In this document: piece after piece, positions 10,851 to 60,000 of the stretch
Numbering within the stretch: position 1 is the first letter of the stretch
How the letters are laid out: every line of letters begins with the position of its first letter
Source of the DNA: Tyto alba
Taxonomy: Eukaryota > Chordata > Aves > Strigiformes > Tytonidae
Reading direction: 5' to 3'
Length of the DNA stretch: 64,000 nucleotides
Assembly: GCF_018691265.1 (NCBI RefSeq)
Contig: NW_024881296.1
Span: 12,183,427 to 12,247,426, forward strand
Translations under genes and position numbers: made by a program
Notes under the pieces: model-generated
Told to the model about the DNA's origin: nothing
Database searches by the model: none
The model's input: the letters and a program-made list of their open reading frames with translations, nothing else

Positions 10851-13800
10851 CTTCTACGTGTAAGCAAAAAACCATATCAATAGAGCAAAGGCAAAATGGG
10901 CCAAAAGACAAATCAGCAAAGTTATGCCATTGGAAAGATGGGAAATATCATACTAGAATAAAACTAGATTTCCTGATACAAGCTACATGATGTCATCCAT
11001 CCCTTCCACTCAGCACTCCAGACATCAGTGAACAAATTGTGACCATTTTTAGCTCCCAACTCCCCAGTGACAGAGAAAAAAATCCAAACAGCCCTGGAGA
11101 TCTCTAAAAATGACCGCCAAGCAGAACTTCAGAGAATTGAACAGCCTGAGGAAAAAACAACTGGGACGTAGCAAAAACCTTTCTGCAGAGAAAAAAGGGA
11201 ATAATTTGTCCTCCCTGTCCATTGCAAACAGCCCCCTGAACAGCAAGCTTAAATTGCAGCAGAAGGGATCTAAGTGGATAGTAGGAGGAAATTTCTAAGG
11301 GTGAAATGCTGGAGCAGACCACCAGGGAGTCTGTGAAGTCTCAGGGTAGGAGGTTTGGGAAGCGTCTGGATCGCCAAAGGCAGGGACCCTCCTCCCATCC
11401 CAGGCCCCACTGACTCGCAGCCCCTCACAGTCCCTCCTGGCTCCAGGGGTCTGTGTCTCAGAAACAAACCGAGCTCTTCCTTCTTCCCTGCCCCACCCCA
11501 TCCTTCCCGAAGTCTCCCTGTTTCAGTGCAGAGATGTAGGTCGTAGCTCATATGACAGAAGGGTGCATAAAAAAAATCCAGACTCAAATTACGCCTACGT
11601 TTCTAATTCCAGAAAGGTTAAAGAAAGCTTTACCTTCTGTCTACAGCAAGTAAGATGTCCAATAAAACATCAGAAAAAAGTTTACCCTTGAAGACCTAAC
11701 CCTGGACTCCCTCCTGTGTCAGATCTTCCGTTTTGTTTTCTCCCCCTTTGACTTTGTTTAAATTTCACCACTGTCTGGAGATGCTCCTCTGCCCAGATCT
11801 AGGAGTAACTTGAGGAGAATGCAACCTGAGGACTAGCAGACACTACAGTCTAATTCACCAAAGTGCAGCAGCACCCAGGATAGTGGCTCGGATGTGCAGG
11901 GGCACGTTTCCAAGTGATCTGCTGATAGATTAGCTTTTCCCCTCCCCTGTCTAGCTCTTAATCTCCTGAGATCCCCATCTTCAGTAAGACACCGTGCCAT
12001 TTTATCACGTATAAAGTCAACTACAAGAGTGGTAGCAAATTGGCTCAAACGGCCCTCAAAAATGCACTCGAAAGGCTGACACCAGTGGGACTGCTCCCCT
12101 TGTCCTGAGGCCGAGGGGCACTCCCCTTCCAATGCCAGTAAGGAAAGGAGGCACCGTCACAAAGCCAGGCTTAGTGAGGTAGAGGGACTTGCTCACACCA
12201 GCTTAGAAAGGGAAAGGGAGCTTAGGCAGATGACCGCCACGACTGCCTGCAAGCTTTGCCTTTCCTGATCTTCATTCCATGATTTATCTAAGTCTGGAAC
12301 CCCACTGCGTGAACTGGGAAAGGCAAGCTCACCTCCGACTTCACCCAATCTGTAAGCAGAAATACCACATAGTTAAATAAACTTTATTCCTAGGGGCTTC
12401 CTCAGTTTTCAAAAGCAGAACGGATTTCATCCTGGAAGGAGAATCCTTTTTCAGTGTGTTAAATTGGACAAATCTCAAAAATAAGATTTTTTTTTGAGGA
12501 TTATTATTTAGCATGAGCAGGTAAATTACAGATGGTCCTGCAGTTTTAACTATATGGCTGTAGCACTTGGATGTACTGCTTCCCCTTGTTTGTCAGACTC
12601 CCTGCAGGCCCCTACGTGAACCATTTAACCTCCACCTTAGGCTCTCTTCTTCCTACTGGGCTTTCCATCCCTTGTCTGTTAAAACCAAAGCCACTTTAGT
12701 TCACAGCGTGGCGAGTTTTTTTAATACGTCAGGTCTCAAAAGTTTCTGAGAGTCGTCACTAAAGTTTTATGTGCAAAGTTACAAGAGAAAGCTGCGACTT
12801 CGGCACTCAAATGGCAAATTTTAAAAATATTCCTGGATGCATCCAGGATGGAGGATAAATTCTGACATGAGGGCCTTTGGAGCGTATGCCAGGAGACAGG
12901 TAAGCAACCCGAGGTTTGGAAGGAAGCTTGTCAATTCTGTGGTAGACACAGTCGCTCTGGCACAATCTCAGGTAGCTCGGCTGGCAACCTGAACACACGG
13001 TTCCCGATGGAGGAAGGAAGCTGCAATGTCCCCCATTTCCCAAAGACGAGGGATGAGGAACGCTTCCCACTGACACCGCACTAAGGGTAAAACTGGAGGA
13101 GGAGAATCACCCCCGGGGAGGAGTTGGGGAGAGGAGAGGAATCTCTGTTGGTGCTGCTGACTATGATGAGGACAACAGTTGTGCAGAACTGGCTGACAGG
13201 GATATGGAAATGTTGGTAAATATAACAGTGATTCTCAACAGCTCATATTGTGTGTGAGTGTTGGAGTTGTCACTTTTGTATGTTGTATAGCTACATTTTC
13301 CAAGATTGACTGAAATTATCTAAAGCATGAAAATACATTCTTTTGTAGACTGAATTGGATGAGGAGTTTTTACATCATGCTCTGCAACTAAGTGGAAGTT
13401 GCAACCGTCTTAGTTTTAGAAAAAAATTGAACTGTGGATGTATTCAAGGAGTTTCTGAGACGGCTGGGTCATGATACTATTCAAAACAATGGTCTGACTA
13501 AGATGTCCGGTGAGAACCGATTTTAACACCAAACTCCTGGAGCTGCAATATTAATTCACACTCCAGTGAAGTAGTTGCCATGGAGTGGCCAAAACATAAT
13601 TCACTGACTCTGATGGGCAACAAAATACAGAAAACATGTACTTTGTTTTCCAAATACTGGTGAGTCAGTGTTTTATACACAGCAGCCAAATTTCATTCCT
13701 TGGGAGGTAGAATAAATTATTACTTAATTGTGACAAACGACCAGACCATCAGACTCACTGATATAATGAATCAGTCTGCAAAGAAATTCTGCTTTGAGTC

Positions 13801-14159
13801 ACAGAACAGCACATTGTTGTCCTGGATTATAAAATGCTGTTTAAGTAAGTTAACTGGTTCCTGCATTTGTTTCTACTCTGAGACTTGCCACTGATCCTGG
13901 GCAACTCATTCCAGAAACTCCCACAGCTCTGCAAACATTTTGTAGCACTCTGTAACATTTTGTAAAACCTCTACTTTTACATGCGTACACTGGTTCTTTT
14001 CTTCCTGGGGGATTCCTAATAGGTAGGCATGCTATTCCATACTCGATTTTGCTACCAAAATGGAGATTAATACATTCAAGCCTTATAAGCAAGTTATTTT
14101 AGGTCCATCAGCAGCTCCTTAACCAAAAAAAAAATAACATTTTACATCACTGTTTGTAG

Positions 14160-14230
14160 GAATTTGGCATGTCATACTATGCAAAGAAACTAAGGGAGTT
14201 TATAGGTCCTGCACTAATCTTGCCCCCAAG
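14160..14230 (+). CDS. SPMIP3: SPMIP3-like exon with start codon
   Basis: Begins after a TTTGTAG acceptor and has nine noncoding bases before ATG at 14169. It codes MSYYAKKLREFIGPALILPP plus two bases of a Ser codon. Strong donor CCAAG|GTAAGC. The presence of an acceptor implies an upstream 5' UTR exon that I cannot locate. Confidence 0.75.
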
Positions 14231-15530
14231 GTAAGCCTCTTGAACCACATAGGCCAGGCTATCAGTTAGTTGTATAAAAAAATCTGCTCAAGAATCTTAG
14301 CATTTCAGGAGGGTACTTTGAGGGGGAAAAAAAAAAAAAAAAATTCTGCCCAACTTTTATTTCTTAAATAAATAAATAAGGTGCATTCATCTGCACAAAC
14401 ACGTTCTTCCACAATATGCAGGATTTTACCTTGTTATCAATGTCATTCCCTTATTCACTTGTCGGCTCTGTACTGAGACAAAAATATTTCTTCTTTTCCA
14501 TAACCACCACATCAGAAAATTGCTTTTCCACAGCTTGGGCGGGATTCCTGCTCTCTGGTCTCCTGTTTGTACCTTAACTACCTTCTATTTGATTGCTTCA
14601 TCAGCTCAGTTGTTCATCCTGGAGAGGATGTCTGTGGTTTCTATCCCAGGTGACTAGGATGGGTCTGCACGGCACATGCATCCAAAGGCTCCAGGGTAAG
14701 CTTGTGCATCCAAGTAAACCTGTAATACCTGTGGAATAAGCCTTTCCCTTTTATGCCTATCGTGGGCAACATTGCAACAACTTCTAATGTTTTTTTAATG
14801 ACTTTGGCCTAAGAGAGGACCAACAAGAGAATCCAGGCAGAGTAAACCAAAACTACATCCAAAAGATTTTGGCGACACCAGGAGGGCTGCATATGAGAAT
14901 CTAGAATGGGAATTGTAAAAAACAAAATGCTGGGGTTTTTCCCACCTATGAAAATTTGTTGCATTTCACATCAACTCAAAATACGTTTAGATTTTTAAAA
15001 TTTCTTAACATTTTGTAGGCTATTTCTGTTGAGAAGTCAAGGCTTTAAAAATTCTAGTAATATTAAACTAATGCACTTAGTTGCTTGACTGCAAGAGGCA
15101 CAACCCTTATCATGCTAATTACATGTCAGATGGAGCCAATTGAACAATAATGAATTATTAAGGTCTTACTGTACATTCTCAGGCTGTTAATATCTATTAG
15201 ATTACAGCGGCATTATACTGAGTGCTCATTTCAGCAGGAGATTAGAAAGTACATTTATAATGCTGGCTACCCTTTGGGTGGATCATGGTATTTACATACC
15301 ATATGTCAGCACGAGATTACAGAATGATTTATGCTTTTTGCCTAGACCTTTCAGTAAACTGCAACCAGCTTCAGTAAACTACGAAGCTGAAACTCCATTC
15401 CAACCTGACTTTGACAATTCAGCTCTCAGGAAGTACACACATTTTCAAAAAATCATGAAAAAGGCCACCAGCAACCAGTACAATCAAACATCATATAAAG
15501 CAGCGTTTGACGTGCCATGCCTCAACGCAG
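14169..15530 (+). CDS. SPMIP3: SPMIP3 (C1orf100)-like sperm microtubule inner protein, exons 1-3
   Basis: Three exons on the + strand (14169-14230, 14605-14649, 15310-15530) join in one open frame through GT-AG introns, all with matching phase 2 junctions. The protein starts MSYYAKKLREFIGPALILPP, continues SSVVHPGEDVCGFYP, then STRLQNDLCFLPRPFSKL, and includes FQPDFDNSALRKYTHF and QTSYKAAFDVP. From memory of human SPMIP3 I see collinear matches: M..LREFI....IPPS, H.G.DV.GYYP, RL..D...PRP..L, QP..D...L..Y..F and T.Y....LP. Human C1orf100 sits directly beside ADSS2 in the same convergent orientation, which supports orthology. SPMIP3 proteins are small inner components of sperm axonemal doublet microtubules. 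It has no signal peptide or membrane segment. The identification rests on remembered alignment and synteny, not on a search. Confidence 0.8.
14605..14649 (+). CDS. SPMIP3: SPMIP3-like exon 2 (45 bp)
   Basis: Very short exon, too small to stand out as an ORF. Acceptor TTCATCAG|CTCAG after a pyrimidine-rich stretch, donor CCCAG|GTGACT. It codes SSVVHPGEDVCGFYP, matching the H.G.DV.GYYP block of the human protein. Phase 2 at both ends, so it fits exactly between its neighbours. Confidence 0.75.
15040..15245. promoter_or_regulatory. POU/SOX/E-box motif cluster upstream of SPMIP3 exon 3 (candidate enhancer)
   Basis: CATGCTAATTACATG (POU/octamer-like with TAATTA), CAGATGG (E-box core CAGATG) and TTGAACAATAATG (SOX-like AACAAT) fall within 50 bp, followed by GAATTATTAAGG. 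This looks like an intronic regulatory element in SPMIP3 intron 2. Confidence 0.3.
15310..15530 (+). CDS. SPMIP3: SPMIP3-like exon 3
   Basis: 221-nt exon coding STRLQNDLCFLPRPF through FDVPCLNA (residues 36-109 of the model) and the first base of the next codon. Acceptor ATGTCAG|CACGAG; the pyrimidine tract is weak. An alternative acceptor at 15347 (TTTGCCTAG) keeps the same frame but would drop the RL..D..PRP block. Donor CGCAG|GTAATC. Confidence 0.78.
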
Positions 15531-15713
15531 GTAATCCATGCTGGCTTTTCTGTTGAGAGGGGCACAGAAGATGAGCGAGGGAGGTTCGCTGCTGTGAACA
15601 CACTAGTCCTAAACTGCATGGAGGAAAAAAGTGAATGGCCATCTCACTTTTTCCAAAAAAGAGCTGCTACCTGTCCTCCAAAGCCATAAACTCTCTCCAC
15701 TACCAACACTCAG

Positions 15714-15817
15714 GTATCCCAGTTCCCTCTAGTATGCAGGAGGCAACCAATGAACGAGGACAAGGCAAACTATCTAGCAGATTGTTATCTAAAAATAGTT
15801 ACTCCAACACACTGTAG
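15714..15817 (+). CDS. SPMIP3: Candidate SPMIP3-like terminal exon
   Basis: CACTCAG acceptor after a C/T-rich tract. The reading frame continues in phase for 33 residues (IPVPSSMQEATNERGQGKLS and 13 more) to TAG at 15815-15817, and AATAAA follows at 15895-15900. The resulting protein would be 143 aa, close to the roughly 146 aa of the human one, but this tail shows little clear similarity to the human C-terminus. The intron would be only 183 bp. A different terminal exon further downstream is possible. Confidence 0.35.
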
Positions 15818-15894
15818 GTAATGCCAGTAGTGTGTATCGAAAGACCTAAAGAGTAAGTACCTGGAATGCATGCACAAATCGATTCATCACTGAA

Positions 15895-15900
15895 AATAAA
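15895..15900 (+). terminator. SPMIP3: Candidate SPMIP3 polyadenylation signal AATAAA
   Basis: Canonical hexamer 78 nt after the candidate stop, followed by T/G-containing sequence. It is only as reliable as the terminal exon model. Confidence 0.35.
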
Positions 15901-18769
15901 CTAGCATGGTGTAAGAAAATATATTGCTTTGATACACTTATTAGTTCTAAAGTGGCAGTGAAGAAGACTAGGGTTTAATGCAACATTGTCTGTTTAAAGT
16001 TGAATGGAAGATATCTGAATGTGTATTTCTTGCGAGGCATTTTCAATATGACCCATCAAATGAGTCCTAACACTCAGACCATCAAAGAATGGTGTAAAAT
16101 TTTAAGTCTCTGCAAATAACGCATCATCTTTGTGTACGTATGCATGCACAGCAGTCTGCCTTCAGTATGCAAAGCTGTCGTGCACCAAGAGAAGTGTGCT
16201 TGATTACTGTACCACTAGGTTTATTAAGTTTCACTGTTCCCGAGACTAGGAACAGTATGGGCAGGAGAAAACTCACCAGACTGAGTTGTCCCTTATCTTC
16301 ATTCCCAGCTACTTTGCCCAGCTACTTTTTCTAAACCTTTGATTACGTTTCATTAAGAGAGCTGGCTATGACAGCAAAAGGAAACTATGATCTTCTATCG
16401 GCAAGTAGATTTCCAGGATGATGATAGACAAAAGCAGCTGCCGTGCATTACATCAGCATTATCTGTCTGCCACTTTATCTGAAGGTTTTGTCCATTAGCT
16501 GCATGTCAAAACTCAATTACACGTGGAATACAAATGGAAAGGCTAAGAGCAGAAGCATCCCTCACTTTCCCTCCTATTTAGTTAGCAAAGGAGGCTCACT
16601 AAGCAGTAGGGACACAGGGCTATCAAAAGCTGCAGTACAGCACAAGCCTAGAAGGATCAGCCTCCTAAATATTTCAGTGGCACCAGGAATGGCATGAGAT
16701 CAAAGTACCTTGTCTGTCATCAGCGTTGTCAGGTCTAGCAGGTATCCGTGCCTCCTGAAAACATCCCGTTAGTGAGAGGGGACACTTGGAGGAGGATCAA
16801 TTTCAGCTACTCTCCTATGCTGCCATCCTCTCCCCTTACATGCTAGCAACAGAAGAGCCTGCAGTGAGGAAGGGAGTATGCAGGAAGGGCCTGAGAAACA
16901 CATGCTTGTCATTGAAATACAAAGGTGTTTCCTTTTATTACAGCTTACTACTAGCCTGTGGCAGACAATCAAAAACCTTTTGCCAGCGAGCATGGCAATT
17001 CCTGAGGCCAAAGGAATCTTAACTAATGAAGGGGGGGGTGTGTGTATGTGGAAAGCAGAACAGCGAGTCTTGGCTAAAGAAAACCTGCAAGTGCCTTGAA
17101 AGCCATTTAACTTTGCCACTGCTAAACACACTGCTGCTGGTAGAGTATCAGGCTGCTGTTTTATTTTTTCCTCCTTGCTTCCGTAGTTTGAACATAGCAT
17201 GGTTTCAAGAGCAGAGCACACAGCGCTCGAAACAATCTCCGTAAGTTTTAATATTTGTTTCCACAACATTCAGGTTGGTGATAACACATCCCACCCTAAT
17301 TATCCATATGTATAAACGAAATAAGGGGTAGAAAAGGTAGCACTGGGGGAAGTGGGAATTGGGTAGGATATACCCATTCTTTGATACCAGGAAAGTGTTT
17401 GTGCACCAGTCCAAGAATTCACTCCAGGAAAGCTTAGGGAAAACTGGCATTCAGGGACAACATAATAAGCTTTACAGATGCCAAGTTTAACCACCTGATA
17501 AGGAGAAAAATTCTTCATTCCGGGTCATGAGAGTAAATATACACCAACAGATCCTGGACCACATATTATCTGGGCAAGTACTGGCAGGATGTTTTCAACT
17601 TTCCAGGCCTACACTTGAATGGAAGAATCAAAGAAAAATGTCAGCTGAACTTAAAAGAAAGCAAAAGAACATAAATCACTCTTGCATCCAAGACAATTCT
17701 GTTTTGTTTCTTTAGCTACACAAATTCTTTGTATCATTTTAGGCTATAGCGATATTGCCTAGAAATCCTGCTGCATCTGGGAATATAAATTCCTCAAATG
17801 AAAAACAAGGGTAGTTTGTACAGTGGAGTAACAACAGTGGAAGAATTGAAACAGGCCTTGAGGATCTCTGCTTGGCAGAAATAAAACATAGCTACATAGT
17901 AAGCTCTCCTTTATTCACTCACTGTAGAAGAAAAGCATGCCCTCATTTATTTATTTACTCACTCCTTGAAGCTAGGCCTCCCAGTCCTTGGCTGGCAGTC
18001 TCACTGGCAGCACAGATGCCCTTGGTGCCTCCCCTACAGCTACAGGAAGACAAGAATACTTAGTCTTTATTCCCTATTGTTCACATTGCAAGGGCAATTC
18101 CCTCCATCACCTAGAAAACAGTAATACTGTTTTTTTCCTTCATTGGAATTTATGTTTCACACAGTTATATCTCTCCTGCTCTCCACCAGGGAATTAGGAA
18201 GAGATTTTTAATTCAAAATGTCCCTTAGCTAGGGAGCAATGATATGATTCTCTCCTGGACTGTGAGGCTGACAGCAAAACTAGATCCTCATCCCCTCCAG
18301 AAAAAAAGGAGTATGAAGTTGTTTGGTTTTTAAATATGAGAAGAATGATCTTTACATGCAATGCTGATACAAAGGTGTCTCAATGTATTTGCCAGTTTTC
18401 CAGCATTCTCTGGCATCCTCCTCTTTCCACATATTACACAAATACACACCCTGCTAACTGCTGTCACATGCAAACAATTCAGTAGAAAATGCTCCTTAAA
18501 TATCAATAGTTTTATCCTTCGACCCTCCTGCTTCTCCCCTTTATGATAAGCCATTTTATGTCAATTGAGAACAAACCTTGTGTTGAACACCTCAACAGCA
18601 GCATCAATCCAACAAACATATTCCATTACAGGAAATACCTGGTTACCTAAGACATAATCCGGAAGGCCTCGTATCTTTTATTTTGCACAAAAAGCTTCTT
18701 ATATTCACCTGCACAGGTGAAATCTACTGAACTAAACCTAAAACTACCTCCCCACCCTGATACAAACTT
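15901..18769. other. Convergent intergenic region between SPMIP3 and ADSS2
   Basis: AT-rich, without a convincing exon. Several short ORFs (for example 16878-17099 and 16769-17269) have neither codon bias nor a recognisable product. If the SPMIP3 terminal exon is not at 15714, it most likely lies here. Confidence 0.6.
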
Positions 18770-20014
18770 GTTTTTAGGAAACTAGGTTTTATTTTAAGTG
18801 AAAAGAAAGCACATGAATATCATAGTATAGTGTGTAAAAACACTCATTCTTAAAAAATCTGGAACAGGAATATGTAATTATTGGGTTGTTGCCAAAAGAA
18901 ATCAGATTCTTTGGAATATATAATGGTTATAAATTAAAATAATTCTAGAACATTTCCCAATAAGCCAAAATATGTCAGATGTCTTGAGGTGAATACTGGT
19001 TATTTTCCCTACTTCTAAAGCAAACACACTGAATATATGTTATTTCTAAAGCATCCTCAATTTATAATTACAAAAGCGTCTCTGCTTTGCCAGTTCTGCA
19101 GAGAAAGATAGTCTATTGGGTATGTAGAAAGGAATTTAAAAGGGCATCAAAATTTTAGACTTCTCACCAAATATAAATGTAACCTCATTTAATTATGGAA
19201 ACAGTTTGAGATATGTGCCTTGGAAGTAGAGAACTGCAGGGTTTTTAAAATACCAGAAAAAAAAAAATGAGTAACATTATAAAACATTTAACTCAAAATC
19301 AGAATGGTTCTTTAATAATCGCAAATGAACTTTTTACAATATCAATTTTCTAACTTTCTGGGCACACTTCCTGGTAAACACGTGAGTGTCCTCTGTGAGT
19401 TACAAAGAGTAAGTTTTCTGTGTTATACAGCTAAAAAAATCTGGACATTCTTAACAACTTGGCATCACATCTTTTTTTAAAAAACAGATCACACAATAAT
19501 TTAGACAGCATTTATAGCATTATAAAATCAGAATCCCCCCTCTTTAATTACTCACAAGAACAGCCATTAAGAATACAACAGCTTTAGGAATACAAACAAT
19601 GAAGATGTAAAACTATCTGTGCAAAACTGCATTATTTTTACTGTCTAAAATTTCAGGGAAGTAACACCGCCAAAAGCAGAGAGAGGATAACAAACAGTCA
19701 TGAAAGTAATGCTACCTTAGATTTTCAAACAGGAATTACATTATGAAGTAAATATTAGATAAAGAAAAAAAAAAATCTGATGGCACCTTGAACAACAATG
19801 ACAAGTGTCCTGGAAACTGCAGCTGAACAAGAACTGATACAGGTTCATGTTAAAGTCTCTTTCAGGAGTAGCGATTGATTTGGGGGTATCAACTCTAGCA
19901 TTTCTTTCCATGCAAAAATCTATCTTTCCAACATCTTTGCTTTGCGGGCTACTAATGCATTTAAGAATGAGCAGTCTTTTGAGGAGTGTGCTTTCTTCCA
20001 TGCATCTGAAATCT
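18770..20014 (-). other. ADSS2: Probable ADSS2 3' UTR
   Basis: AT-rich sequence directly after the stop, with no splice-like interruption. An AATAAA lies on the minus strand at 18788-18793, followed within about 30 nt by a GU-rich stretch, giving a 3' UTR of roughly 1.2 kb. A second AATAAA at 18677-18682 could be used instead. The end point is inferred from these signals only. Confidence 0.5.
18788..18793 (-). terminator. ADSS2: Candidate ADSS2 polyadenylation signal AATAAA
   Basis: Canonical hexamer on the minus strand with downstream G/T-rich DNA. A competing hexamer at 18677-18682 is equally canonical. Confidence 0.4.
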
Positions 20015-59388
<39,374 letters not shown>

Positions 59389-59692
59389 GGCTCGCGCTGC
59401 CCGCTCCGGCTCCGCTCCAGGCACATGCGGCAGCGCGCGGCGGCTCCGCTCCCCCCGCCTCCTCCTCGCGGGCGGGTGTTGATGGTGCCGCTGCCGCGTC
59501 CAGGTGCCGCCGCCTACCGGCCCCGCCAGCGCACCCTCCCCCCGCCGCTCCCCGCCAGGCAGACCCCTGCCCCCAGGCGCAGCACCCGCCCCGCTTCCCC
59601 CCCTCACGGAAAACCGGAGCCGCCGTTGCCGCTCCCGGCGGCTTTTTTCCGTCCTCGCCCTCACCGCCGCTCCCCCGCGCTTAGCAGCCCGG

Positions 59693-59707
59693 ACTACATT
59701 ACCCAGC
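59693..59707 (+). promoter_or_regulatory. ZNF143/Staf-type promoter motif (plus orientation)
   Basis: ACTACATTACCCAGC closely matches the ACTACAnnTCCCAGC core bound by ZNF143 (often with THAP11/HCFC1) in CpG-island promoters. It sits about 305 bp upstream of the ADSS2 ATG. Confidence 0.6.
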
Positions 59708-59752
59708 GCGCCGCGCGGCCTCCCCCGCGCGGGGCGCGGCGCGGCGCCGGAC

Positions 59753-59776
59753 GCGGTGCATGCTGGGGCGCGTAGT
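59753..59776 (-). promoter_or_regulatory. ZNF143/Staf-type promoter motif (minus orientation)
   Basis: Read on the minus strand it begins ACTACGCGCCCCAGCATGCA and continues CCGC. This resembles the long ZNF143 motif, including the ACTACA-like extension and the CCCAGCATGCACCGC-like core. It faces the plus-strand motif 46 bp away. Confidence 0.65.
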
Positions 59777-60000
59777 CTTCGGGGGCCGCACCTGTGGCAG
59801 GACGGTTCCCGTCCGGTTGCCCCGTGAGCCCCCCGCGGCGGCGCGGGGCCGCGGCCGTTGGGGAGCGAGCGAGCGGGCGGGAGGCGGCTGCGGGCCCTGC
59901 TGTGGCTGGGTGGCGGCTGCGCCCTGCGGAGGTGGAAGGAGGGAGCAAGAGGCGCCAAGGGAAGCCGTGGAGGGTTGCCTTTGTGCCTCGGGTCTGGCCT

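Larger units (their letters stand above)
4785..14159. other. Intergenic DNA with old transposon relics and enhancer-like islands
   Basis: I recognise no gene. The region contains a tRNA-derived SINE relic, a MIR-like relic, a CR1-type reverse-transcriptase relic, two AT islands rich in homeodomain cores, a telomere-like G-quadruplex and a 32-base C run; each has its own entry. The region is more GC-rich up to about 12-13 kb and then becomes AT-rich. Confidence 0.6.

Noticed and set aside
15347..15530. Shorter version of SPMIP3-like exon 3 using the TTTGCCTAG acceptor
   Set aside because: The acceptor has a better pyrimidine tract, but it would remove the RL..D..PRP block that aligns with the human protein; kept as an alternative only.
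16769..17269. 166-codon open frame on the minus strand
   Set aside because: No recognised similarity and no splice context; an equally good frame exists on the opposite strand.
17615..17715. Alternative SPMIP3 terminal exon after a TTTCCAG acceptor
   Set aside because: The in-phase frame is GLHLNGRIKEK and then a Lys-rich tail, with no similarity to the SPMIP3 C-terminus and a later position than the 15714 candidate.
59389..59958. In-frame open extension upstream of the ADSS2 ATG
   Set aside because: No family similarity upstream of MAEHG. The ATG at 59388 has a good context and matches the expected start; the extension is GC-driven.
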